Origin: Trema orientale
Taxonomy: Eukaryota > Streptophyta > Magnoliopsida > Rosales > Cannabaceae
DNA: 64,000 nt
Assembly (NCBI GenBank): GCA_002914845.1
Contig: JXTC01000112.1
Span: 134,337-198,336 of the forward strand
Reading direction: 5' to 3'
Shown: piece after piece, positions 24,327 to 33,350 of the stretch
How the letters are laid out: the number at the start of each line of letters is the position of its first letter
How positions within the stretch are numbered: the stretch's first letter is position 1
Program-made: the position numbers and the translations under genes
The notes under the pieces: model-generated
The model's database searches: none
What the model was told of the DNA's origin: nothing
Seen by the model: the letters and a program-made list of their open reading frames with translations, nothing else

Positions 24327-25172
24327 ATGGCGCTTCCGTTTCGTCTTTCGGTACTCTCTAAAACCCCCAAAACCCCTCTCCAGAGAATCCCAGTGCTGAG
24401 TAATCGAAACGCTATTCCACCCAAAACCCACCTCAGATTCAACCCCTTCTCTGGTTATTCCACTTTCACTCTCTTCGTCTCCAAACCCAAACCCCGGAAT
24501 CACCCCACAATATCCCATCCCCCAAACACCGCAATCCGATGCCTCTTCACCGGGATCGTCGAAGAAATGGGCCAAATCAAGCAGCTGGGCATCGCCGAAC
24601 ACGGCGGTTTCGACATGAAAATCGGCGCAAAAACGGTTCTCGAGGGGGTGAACCTCGGTGACAGCATTGCCGTGAACGGGACGTGCCTCACGGTGACCCA
24701 ATTCGACACCCAATTGTCCGAATTCACCGTCGGCTTGTCGCCCGAGACGCTTCGGAAGACGTCGCTGGCCGAGCTCTCGGCCGGGTCGCTGGTGAATCTG
24801 GAGAGGGCGGTGCAGCCCACCAGCCGGATGGGCGGGCACTTCGTGCAGGGTCACGTGGACGGCACGGGGGAGATCGTGTCTATGGAGCCCGAGGGGGATT
24901 CCTTGTGGATTAAGGTAAAGGCGGCGAAGGAGGTTTTGAAGTATGTGGTGCCAAAAGGGTTTATAGCTGTGGATGGGACTAGTTTGACTGTGGTGGATGT
25001 GTTTGATGAGGAGGCTTGTTTCAATTTCATGTTGGTGGCTTATACTCAGCTAAAGGTGGTGATTCCTCTGAAGAAAGTTGGGCAGAAGGTGAATGTGGAG
25101 GTGGATATACTTGGCAAGTATGTGGAGAGAATCCTCAGTAGTAAATTAACCGGCTCCATTAATTCCTCATGA
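24327..25172 (+). CDS. RIBC: Riboflavin synthase, plastid-targeted
   Basis: The enzyme converts two molecules of 6,7-dimethyl-8-ribityllumazine into riboflavin and the pyrimidinedione by dismutation. This is the last step of riboflavin synthesis, which takes place in plastids. The gene is one exon of 281 codons. Residues 1 to about 70 are rich in Ser, Thr, Pro, Arg and Lys with few acidic residues, as in a chloroplast transit peptide. The mature enzyme starts near CLFTGIVEEMG (72-82). Its two homologous barrels are visible: the first with NGTCLTV (117-123), the second starting at GGHFVQGHVDGTGE (169-182) with VDGTSLTV (215-222). The start codon opens the only long frame and gives a normal plant-length precursor. 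The part coding for about residues 85-190 is GC-rich with many G/C third positions, unlike the AT-rich 3' end and all neighbours. A MITE sits just upstream. Confidence 0.97.
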   Translation: MALPFRLSVLSKTPKTPLQRIPVLSNRNAIPPKTHLRFNPFSGYSTFTLFVSKPKPRNHPTISHPPNTAIRCLFTGIVEEMGQIKQLGIAEHGGFDMKIGAKTVLEGVNLGDSIAVNGTCLTVTQFDTQLSEFTVGLSPETLRKTSLAELSAGSLVNLERAVQPTSRMGGHFVQGHVDGTGEIVSMEPEGDSLWIKVKAAKEVLKYVVPKGFIAVDGTSLTVVDVFDEEACFNFMLVAYTQLKVVIPLKKVGQKVNVEVDILGKYVERILSSKLTGSINSS

Positions 25173-25562
25173 GAAAAGAGGTACTTAAAATGATGATTTT
25201 ATTTTTTGTGCAAGTTATTTTGTTTTCCTGTGTTGTTGTACGGTTTCTTCTTGTCTAAAAGAAATGGAGATTTTGTGGTGATTTTTGTCTAAGTTGGTTC
25301 GATTCTTCTGAGATTGAATGTTTTGCTAATGCTTCTAGTGGTAGAGATAAGAAATTTGATCAGAAGCTAACTAGGAAGACTAGAATTGATAGGACAGCAC
25401 TCGAGACCTAGTGTTTAGTAGACCAAGTGTTAAGATTTAGCTGATTTGTGAGAAGGGTAGAGTATAAGGATAAGAAAAAGAAAGGAGGAATATAGTTATG
25501 TGATAAGCTGTTGTACCTTATTACATTCATATTTGCAAGAGCAACTACTAGAATTTTGAATA
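25173..25562. other. 3' flank of riboflavin synthase
   Basis: This is 3' untranslated and intergenic sequence with no coding frame that I can support. Confidence 0.5.
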
Positions 25563-27166
25563 TACTGGTGCTAAAACGGGCCAGCACGAGCATGGCTTGA
25601 TTACAAGTTGGCACGACACCACACGATTAGTAACCGTGTCCGGGCTGACAAGACACGATAAGTGAATGTACCCAGGAAGGCACGACACATGCACGAGCAT
25701 AGGCATGGCACGTGGCACGACAAACACGAATAATATGCATGACACATGCACGAGCATAGACATGGCACAGGCACGAGCATATGCATGGCACGTGGCACGA
25801 CAAACACGAATAATATACACGATATGGCATAATTAAAAAAAAAGAAACTAGTTTGCAAAAAATATGCTTAGATTAAAACTTATATAAATTTATTCTAGCA
25901 TAATTTTAATACAATAAATGTAAAATAAAATTAGAAAATTTAAAAATTTAATTGGTTTCTAGGTAAAAATAATATATCTGTAAATATTATATCAAATTCT
26001 AGTTCTTCGAAGAAAAAAGTCTAAAATTTAATTAGTTTGGGCCAAAGAATTCAAAGATGTTAAAGGGTCTAAGGGCAAAACTCACTTCTAATAGAAAACT
26101 CTTAATTTGTTAAGAAAGAAAAATATAGTTTGAGTAGGTGTTAACTATAACTTTTGAGTTATGTACTTTAATATAGTTTGAATAGGCGCCAATCTAGTTG
26201 GGATGTACTCACTTTAGAGAAATTCAAATTAATTATTATTTCTCATATACACTTGTAATATTTTAATTTATACTTATTTTTATATAAAAGTTATTTCAAA
26301 TTTTAAAATAATTTCTTTTTATTGCATAACAATTAAAAAACTAATAATCTATAATTACTTAAAAGTAAATATATACTAATAGTATTAAAAACAACTAAAT
26401 TTGAAAAAAAAAAATCACTAATGAGCACGATTATGGCACAAGAACAATAATAGTTTGAAAATATAAATAATTAAGCGTGAAACTCATATATGATATAAAA
26501 AATGGACAAGCTTAGCCACAATATCAATAATAGCATAATATCATTAACAAACATGATTAGGTATGAAAATAACTTAGGCCCCATTTGGTTCGTCCATTTG
26601 AATGGGTGTATTTAAATGGAAATTGTGGAATGAGTTATAATTGAAATGAGAGACATTTGAAGTGAAATAAAATAGAATGTGTTGTAATTAGAATGTGAGA
26701 CATTAGAATAGACCATTAAAAAACACCTCTTAGGCTCCATTTTCATTCCAAGATACAAAAAACTCATTTCAATAGTTGATGTGATTGATAGACCATTTGG
26801 ATGGAAAAACTAAATTGTTGAAACAAACACCAATTCCAAAAAATCATTTGAATAGAAAAATTGGAATTGTTGAAACAAACACACATTTTAATGGGTTTTC
26901 TATTTGAATGGAATGGAATGAGTAAAACAAACAGGGTCTTCGTATCTGAAACGAGCACGAAAATAGCACAATTGGAACCGAGCATGATTAGGAACGGAAA
27001 TAACACAAAATTGAAAACGGGCACAATAATAGCATAATATTAAAAACATGAACAATAAGCATGAAAATAGATAAGTACGATAATGGCATGGGCACGACAC
27101 GAGACACGAATGTGCCGCAGCTAAATGTGCCTCGACTGGCACAACACGGCCTAGTTAACATCTCTA
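25563..27166. mobile_element. hAT-like non-autonomous element with GGCACG-rich ends
   Basis: Both ends are built from GGCACGACACGAGCACG-type words in opposite orientation: 25580-25830 at the left and 27060-27150 at the right. The right terminus ends TTAACATCTCTA, which is close to the TAGAGATGTCAA end of the hAT MITE at 62799 when reversed. The left terminus (TACTGGTGCTAA) is more diverged. Candidate 8-bp flanks (TTTGAATA, TTCAAATG) agree poorly, so the limits are tentative. Inside are tandem copies of a CACGAGCATAGGCATGGCAC-like unit at 25684-25800 and a nested MITE at 26577-26938. The Cys- and His-rich open frames over the left end come from the repeat and are not genes. Confidence 0.5.
26577..26938. 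mobile_element. Tourist-like MITE nested in the hAT-like element
   Basis: The left end is GGCCCCATTTGGTTCG; the right end, reversed, is GACCCTGTTTGTTTTACTC. TTA precedes the element (26574-26576) and TTC follows it (26939-26941), which fits a 3-bp TTA-type target duplication with one change. The 362-bp length and ends fit non-autonomous PIF/Harbinger (Tourist) elements. It encodes nothing. Confidence 0.55.
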
Positions 27167-27624
27167 TTCAAATGTAATATCTATATCAAAGCAAAGGCGG
27201 GTACTCCAGTTTGACAAATATCCGAGTTAATGTCCTCAGGATTGGACCAAACTGAACACTTATAGATTACTTAAACTAGAATGGAAAGCAGCTTTTGAAG
27301 ATAAAAGGCACATGGCATCTTAAGGTGGTTCTTGGTAGTAACTATTCTTGGGGCCTCTGATCCCACAACTCACTTGTTGACCGTACTTTTGTTGATCTCA
27401 TGATTATCATGAGTCCCATGACTAGTTCATTGTTTAATGTTTAATATGGATATTGTTCTCACTTTTTGATGTCAACAAGATGACCACTTGATACTTAAGT
27501 CTGAAAGCACCACGGTAAATAACAGTTACTTTTGAACATTTTCTTGTCATTATCCACCTTATGACTCCAAAACTATTTAGTTTTTGCCGAGATACATTTC
27601 CTTACCCCCTCAATTTCACAGTTC

Positions 27625-28140
27625 AAATACTGTGATATAGTTCCATCCTCCTTGGAACCAGCTGAAAAAAAGGGGAAGAGAGAGAGAGAGGAGGAGGGGG
27701 GGGGGGGAGATGGGTGAGCAGAGAGTGTGGTTGTAAGAACGGGATTAATTGAGACAAGAGGTAGCAAAAGTTTCATTACCCTTTTGTTGAAATGCAATCT
27801 CTCTTGTCTATTAAATTTCGGTTCTTGTCCTAGTCGTTGTTTAAGTGTCGGCATATTATTGCATGGATTTATGTACCACTTGACAAAAGATTAAAAACTA
27901 TTGTGAGTAATACTATGATATCTTACCATCCACCTTGGAACGATTCAAAAAAAGAAATAGTGGGGCAGAGAATGTAGTTGTAATAAGAACTGGATTCTTT
28001 GAGACAAGAGGCAGCAAAAGTTTCATTACCCTCTACTTGAAATCCAATCTGTCTTGTCCTAGTTTATAGTTAAACTGGCAATATCTATCGCAGAGATTTA
28101 TGTACCACTGGACAAAAGAATAAAATTATTGGAAGTAATA
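27625..28140. repeat. Imperfect tandem duplication, unit about 270 bp
   Basis: The block at about 27640-27905 and the block at about 27925-28140 share in order: a CACCTTGGAAC-like start, an A/G-rich stretch, GGGCAGAGA, GTAGTTGTAA, TTTGAGACAAGAGG, AGCAAAAGTTTCATTACCC, TTGAAATCCAATCT and TTTATGTACCACT. Unit 1 also has a GA run followed by a G run at 27680-27710. Divergence is moderate, so the duplication is old. It is not coding. Confidence 0.7.
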
Positions 28141-28454
28141 TTCTATTGGAAACTATGGTGACTCAGATTCTCTTCGTTATGTCTGGCGGACTTGATTGGG
28201 TTTCTCCTCTGTGATTTTGTTAGTGTGAATGTCATTTGGAGAGAATAGAAGGTGGGTTTGATAAGGAAAACTTGGGGCCTTTTTGGCATTGTTTTTTATT
28301 TTCTGTTTTTAGAGTTGTGTTTTCAGAAATGAGAACAAAAACTGTTTTATAATGTTTTCAGAAAACAATGGGTGTTTGGCAAATATTTTCTAAAAATATT
28401 TTTTAGGAAAAAAAATTTATATGAATATAAAAAATCATCTTTGTATTATAAAAA

Positions 28455-28990
28455 AAATATTTAGAGAGAAAAAGTCAAGAGAGAGTGACCAAATATAAAT
28501 TCAAGTAAGGGAATGAGGAGAGAGAAAGTCACAAAAAAAAAGATAATGAAAGATAATAATGAGAGAGAAAGTGATAAGAGAGAATATGGAAATAAAAAGT
28601 GTTGAGAAAGATAGAAGAAAAAGAAACTAATGAAAACACACAAGAAAAAGAAAGTGATAAGAATACATGGGGATAAAAAATAAAGACAAAAAAAGTTATA
28701 AAAAACAAAGTAGTAAAAAAGAATGAGGAGAGATAATGTGATTAAAAAAAATGAAGGAATAGAAAATAATGAGAGAGAAAGTGATAGAATAACATAAGGA
28801 GTGAGAAAATGATGAGAGAGAATGAGGAGAGAGAAAATGGTGAGAGAGAATGAGGAGAGAGAAAGTGATGAGAGAGTATGAGGATTGAGAGAATGAAGAG
28901 AGAGAAAGTGATAATAGAGAGTGAGGAGAGAGAAAGTAGTTAGAGAAAGTAATAAGAGAGAACTATGAGAGGGAAAGTTACAAGAAAATG
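28455..28990 (+). repeat. GA-rich degenerate minisatellite
   Basis: Repeats of a GAGAGAGAAAGTGATGAGAG-like unit run for about 530 bp. The 181-codon minus-strand frame rich in Leu, Ser and Phe is produced by this strand-biased sequence and is not a gene. Confidence 0.85.
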
Positions 28991-29027
28991 TGTATATAAA
29001 AGTCATATAAAAGAATTTTTGTTTTTT

Positions 29028-29199
29028 GGGCGCGTCTACAGTAGGGGCGCCCCTACGTAGGGGCCTGTCTATTCACCGTTGGATGGGAATCTGTATATAA
29101 ATAGATTCTCCACAGATTCCCGTTATTCTCCACAGATTCCCATCCAACGATAATTAAGGCATGACCCTACGTAGGGACGCCCCTACTGTAGCCATCCCC
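29028..29199 (+). mobile_element. Mutator-like foldback MITE, copy 4 (subtype B)
   Basis: This is a 172-bp element in the same orientation as copy 3 and differing from it at only a handful of positions. A perfect 9-bp direct repeat, TTGTTTTTT, lies at 29019-29027 and 29200-29208; because it is T-rich it is weaker evidence than those of copies 1 and 2. The arms contain the palindromes GGGGCGCCCC and CCTACGTAGG. It is inserted at the edge of the GA-rich core of a larger TIR element. Confidence 0.85.
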
Positions 29200-29411
29200 T
29201 TGTTTTTTTTAGAAAAAGAAAAAGTTAAGAAAACACCTTGAAAACAATATTTTGTTGTTCTCTGAATTTTCTGTTTTCTTTAACTCTGTTTTTAAAAACT
29301 GTTCTCAGAGAACAATGTCAAACACCCTTACGTGTTTTCAGAAAACAGTTTTCTGTTTTTGAAAACAAAAAACTGTTTTTTAGTTATGATGCCAAACAGC
29401 CCCTTGGCTTT

Positions 29412-30110
29412 TCTGTGGTTTCTGCCATAGTATGTTGGCTGCTGCTTAAGCTATGTGATTTCTAGCTGGTTCATGTGATACGATCTATCCTCTATTATAT
29501 GTCGCATTATTCACGTACCTTTGACATATCCAAACACAAACTAATTATTGCACTTTTACAAGAAAACAATGTGGGCTTCCACACTTCTAAAAGTTGGTTA
29601 AAATTTTTTAGCTGTGACTATTTGATGTCAACTGCTTTTTCCAGGCTAGTTTGTCATATATTTTAGAATTCGTTTATCTCAACCTGGATTGTTGTAGGGT
29701 TGCTTTTCCTTTGATACCTTACTTAATGAGCCACAAAAACCGATTTAATTTGCTGCTTGCTTATTAGTTTAATTCCTTATTTCAAATGAAAAGTTTATTG
29801 TAATTTCCCAATTTTTGTATGATTATGGGTCCAAATATTGATTAAATCCCAAACTTTATACTATCTGTGTTGCCAATTTGACATTGTTGTGATTTTCTTG
29901 AAAAACAAAAAGAATAAAAATCAATGCTACTAGTTCTGTATATATTTTTAGCTTCTCAAAAACTGTGATTGGATTTTGGGAAATGTAAACGTAGCTGGAT
30001 TATGTGTCTATCCTTTTTAAGATCTTTTATCAAATTTATTGCTGTAAGTTACTTTCTAAGGCAACACCGCGACTTGTAAAATTTGATCAAAAGCTCATTT
30101 ACCAAGCACA
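29412..30110. other. Intergenic, no feature seen
   Basis: AT-rich sequence without a credible coding frame, RNA gene or repeat end. Confidence 0.5.
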
Positions 30111-30114
30111 AGTT

Positions 30115-31533
30115 GGGCCAGTTTGGTTTAGTTTCGTAACAAGCTAAAAGTACTTTTCGAACAATCTGTGAGCTAAAAGGTATTTGATAAAAACTTGAAA
30201 ATTAGATTACTCAATAATTAGAAAATGTGATTATTAGGATGCCGAGTCTTTACACCCGTATGCTGCTCAAACTCGTACGCACTGAGTACCTGTTAATAAC
30301 ATCGAATGACTCAGCCATCAGGAATACTAGTCCAAAGAGTAACACAGACAGCTATTGAACAAATACAGCGTGGTGACTTACCCGTGTGAAGTCGCACAGA
30401 GAACAACCACACAAATAACCACCACCACTTATAATTCCCTCTAGCTGTTTCTGCTAATCAGTAAGTAAATGATGATAAACACAAGATGAAATCACAAATA
30501 TAGAACAGTACCGACCTTTTTATTCACCGAAAAAAAAAAAATAGTACGAACCTGGGAGGAGGTAGAAACATACTTGACACGAGCTCCATCAAGAATACCG
30601 GTTGATAAAAGCTTTTTAACATTGGAAGGGTAGGTGGTTGGTACTACCACCTTGTTAGACATTTTGGATTCCAAATGAAAATTGGTGGTTTCGGCGGAGT
30701 ACGGTTTGCGGTGTGGGAAGTGTATATCTGCATGAAGAAGCATAGGAGAGGAGTAGTGTGCGGGCAGCTGATCTTCATACCCATATGAAGAGAGATTATG
30801 AAAGCCATTACTTACTGGCTCAGGCCCAGGCTCAGGCTCTGGCTGCTGCCTTTTTTCGCTAAACTTAAAGGTAATCTTCCGAACTCCAGATAAGCTGACT
30901 TAGGTCAGTTTTGACTTTTAGATTATGTAGGAATCTACACTATCTTTTAATGAATAAATCATAATGGCTAAAATACCCTAACTTAAAAGTAAAAATGCCA
31001 CACATTTATTTAATTGAATTTATTTTTATATCAATTTTTTTTAAAAAAAAGTATTAATATATTTAAATCATAATTGACTAAAGTATTCTTCATATTAATT
31101 ATTTTGAAGTAATCAAATTGATTTTTTATTGAAATTTTAAATTCAGATGAAAATAAAGTAAATTAAAATAAAATAAAATAAAATAAATTTAATTGAGTAA
31201 ATAATTTAATTGATTTTATTTTCATATCAATTTTTTTAAAAAAAGTATTAATATCTTTAGTATGTATAAATATGCATAATTGTAAAAAAATATTAATAAG
31301 CTCTTTCTATAAATATATATAATTGTATAATGATGTTTATTTTGATCATTTTATATTTGTACCACAATTTAGTCATACAGTTTACCAAACACTTTAATAC
31401 AGTTTTTTCAAGTTACAGCACTTTAAAATTATAGTTTACCTAAATACTCTGTTACTTTACGTTACACCGGATTTTTCCTTCAGCACAACTAAAAGTATTT
31501 TCTTTAAAATTTACAGTTATATTGAACTGGCCC
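30115..31533. mobile_element. Candidate TIR element carrying the TDBD fragment
   Basis: The left boundary reads GGGCCAGTTTGGTTTAG (30115 onward). The right boundary, reversed from 31533, reads GGGCCAGTTCAATATAAC. Both are followed within about 50 bases by an AAAAGTACTTTT- or AAAATACTTTT-like block. The gene fragment lies inside, close to the left end. I found no matching target duplication, so these could also be two separate MITEs on either side of an old gene fragment. Confidence 0.35.
30218..30902 (-). pseudogene. TDBD (Tify-domain-binding) gene fragment, three exons
   Basis: On the minus strand, exon A (about 30902-30553) contains TYPSNVKKLLSTGILDGARVKYVS and ends at a CAG|GT donor (30552 is the last exon base). 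Exon B (30450-30382) reads KQLEGIISGGGYLCGCSLCD and ends at GTAAGT. Exon C (30289-30218) reads VLSAYEFEQHTGVKTRHPNN, then HIF and a stop. Together these match the TDBD domain found in plant PHD-finger and related nuclear proteins (FPSNVRSLLSTGILDG..VKYVS, GYLCGCxxC, YEFExHAGxKTKHPNNHI). Introns are kept, so it is not a processed copy. The family normally continues after NNHI; here it stops. The upstream frame (KITFKFSEKRQQPEP) runs into a stop at about 30906. The Cys usual in HAGCKT is Val. I judge it a truncated fragment between TE sequences, though a short expressed protein cannot be excluded. Confidence 0.72.
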
Positions 31534-31640
31534 GTAGTTAAAATTGTCGCACAATCACTTAGTGGATGTTAAAGGTAATAGTAAACTGTCTCTCTCCACT
31601 ATACCATTTATTAAATAATCACTTTAATATTCTCATGCAC

Positions 31641-31660
31641 AACCACATTACAAGCATTTT

Positions 31661-31705
<45 letters not shown>

Positions 31706-31711
31706 ACATTA
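31641..31711 (+). repeat. A42 run flanked by AACCACATTA direct repeats
   Basis: A pure run of 42 A residues (31662-31703) follows CAAGCATTTTC. The 10-bp sequence AACCACATTA occurs just before it (31641-31650) and again at its end (31702-31711). This looks like a retroposed tail with its target duplication: a very short SINE- or LINE-type insertion. Confidence 0.55.
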
Positions 31712-32040
31712 GGAGCAATATGGTTAATTGTTCAATTAAATCCTACTCAAAGAGCACTTCAATTCATTCTATCTTCATCCTTTGTTGGCTTTGGCTAGTG
31801 GTGCCCACTGGTATGTATGCTGCTGTGTCAGACCGCCTTTGTTCCTCTCTTTATATAGATGTTGACCTCAACATTATCTTCTCATAGAAGTGATACTTTT
31901 GGGCTTCCTATTTCTCCAGTTTTCTACAGTATAGGCTCGTTATTGAGATTATTTCCTGAATGTGACCCGACACTGAAGAGATTGTTGAGATCCCTTTGGA
32001 GTGAGTAGTGAAATTCTTTTTAGTTTTTTAGAAAAAAAAG

Positions 32041-32321
32041 AGAAATTGACCTATGTAGTACTAATTTGGCCCAAATGACACTTTTAGTATTCTTTTTCAA
32101 ATTGGCATTTTTAGTGGTGTCATAAATTGTGAGACGAGAGATCACACAATTTATGATTGTAAAATTATAACTTTTTTAGAATTAATCAATAGTCACAAAT
32201 TGTGTAGACTTTCGTCATTACATCGTCACAAAATGCTAAAATATTATTAAAAAAATTATTTTTCAAAATAATTTCTTAAAAAAATCATTTTAATTAAAAT
32301 TATTACTATTTATGTCAATCC
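32041..32321. mobile_element. TIR MITE, 'AAATTGACAT' family, copy 1
   Basis: The left end is AGAAATTGACCTATGTAGTA; the right end is ATTACTATTTATGTCAATCC. The same ends and interior words (CACAAATTGTG, TAATCAATAGTCACAAATTG-type) recur at 61105-61373 and 62692-63624. A run of C residues at 32323-32333 disturbs the right limit. Confidence 0.55.
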
Positions 32322-32356
32322 TCCCCCCCCCCCAAAAAAAAGAAGAATATAACTTT

Positions 32357-33350
32357 AAGCGTACCACGTTGGCTCAAAGATGGAACTAATTAACCTTAAA
32401 ATAAGACTACCTTGGAGATATTTACCTAGTGACAACTAGGGGTGCACATGAACCCGGAAAACCCGACCCGCCCGGTAAAATCGCTCGACCCGAACCTGTT
32501 CTTGGGTTCAGATCATCCTACCCGACACTGTCGGGTACAACCCGACGAAAACGCAACTCTGTTGGTTCAGGTACAAGTACAAAATTTAAGATTTGGGTAC
32601 ACCCGACCCGAACCGAACCCGGATGGATTTTATTGAAAAAAAAAACTTGGTATATAAAACCTAAAGGTCCTAAACTATACCCTAAATTGAATCTATCGAG
32701 CATCGAGCGCCTCCACGGTTCCACCCTCAGTCCAGCAACTCCAGCTCCAGCTAATCCCTCACGGCCTCACGCCAGCACGCTTGCACGGCCTCACACTATC
32801 ACACTTGCACGGCCTCACGCCAGTACGCCCTCACGGCCCAAATGTGCTTAAAGCCCAACATGGCCTGAAAAAACCAGAAAACTAGAAAACCGAAACCCGA
32901 AAAACCCGACCCACCCGGTAAAATCGAAAACCGAAAAACTAACTATTCACTCATTCGGTTTCGGTTTCTAGCATTGATAAACCGAAAACTGAAAATCGAA
33001 AAACTGACTATTCACCCATTCAGTTTCAGTTTCTAACATTGATAAACTGAAAACCGAAAAACCGAAAACCCGTCCGACGTGCACCCCTAGTAACAACCTA
33101 TATCGACACCCACATCCAGCTGTGCTCAGTAAAGTGGATCCCTTTTGTTATGTTATAGGTGTTCAAAAAATTTGATGCACCGCAAGCGTACCACGTTGGC
33201 TCAAAGATGGAACTAATTAACCTCAAAATAAGACTACCTTGGAGATATTTACCTAGTGACAACCTATATCGACACCCACATCCACCTGTGCTCAGTAAAG
33301 TGGATCCCTTTTGTTATGTTATAGGTGTTCAAAAAAATTTGATGCACCGC
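32357..33350. repeat. Tandem duplication; one unit carries a hAT MITE
   Basis: The unit runs from AAGCGTACCACGTTGG to GATGCACCGC. Copy A spans 32357-33183 and includes a 653-bp insertion. Copy B (33184-33350, 167 bp) is the same sequence without it. Apart from the insertion, the copies differ at only a few bases. Confidence 0.88.
32437..33089. mobile_element. hAT-type MITE with TAGGGGTGCAC ends
   Basis: The element starts TAGGGGTGCACATG and ends CGTGCACCCCTA. It is flanked by 8-bp repeats GTGACAAC (32429-32436) and GTAACAAC (33090-33097), which differ at one base. The interior has many AACCCGACCC and ACCGAAAAC words in both directions. The neighbouring unit at 33184-33350 keeps the empty site with a single GTGACAAC. 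Eight-base duplications and these ends are typical of hAT elements. It encodes nothing; the Pro/Arg-rich frames are by-products of the repeat. Confidence 0.85.

Larger units (their letters stand above)
28274..29403. mobile_element. TIR element containing a GA-rich core and a MITE
   Basis: The left end GGGGCCTTTTTGGCATTG and the right end GATGCCAAACAGCCCC are inverted copies. Further in, both sides carry CTGTTTTTAGA/AAAACAG-type blocks. Between them lie a 530-bp GA-rich tract (28455-28990) and the Mutator-like MITE at 29028-29199. I could not define a target duplication. The ends resemble plant hAT or Mutator-like MITEs; I do not assign a superfamily. Confidence 0.5.

Noticed and set aside
24117..24854. 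245-codon minus-strand frame opposite riboflavin synthase
   Set aside because: It is the antisense of a GC-rich real exon and shows no family resemblance.
25548..25858. Overlapping Cys- and His-rich minus-strand frames
   Set aside because: They come from tandem CACGAGCATGGCAC words at the end of a hAT-like element, seen in all three frames.
28461..29006. 181-codon minus-strand open frame rich in Leu, Ser and Phe
   Set aside because: It is the complement of a GA-rich minisatellite, which rarely yields stops on that strand; there is no domain or splice context.
32429..32851. 140-codon Pro/Arg/Thr-rich plus-strand frame
   Set aside because: It lies within the hAT MITE at 32437-33089 and reflects its ACCCGACCC repeats.
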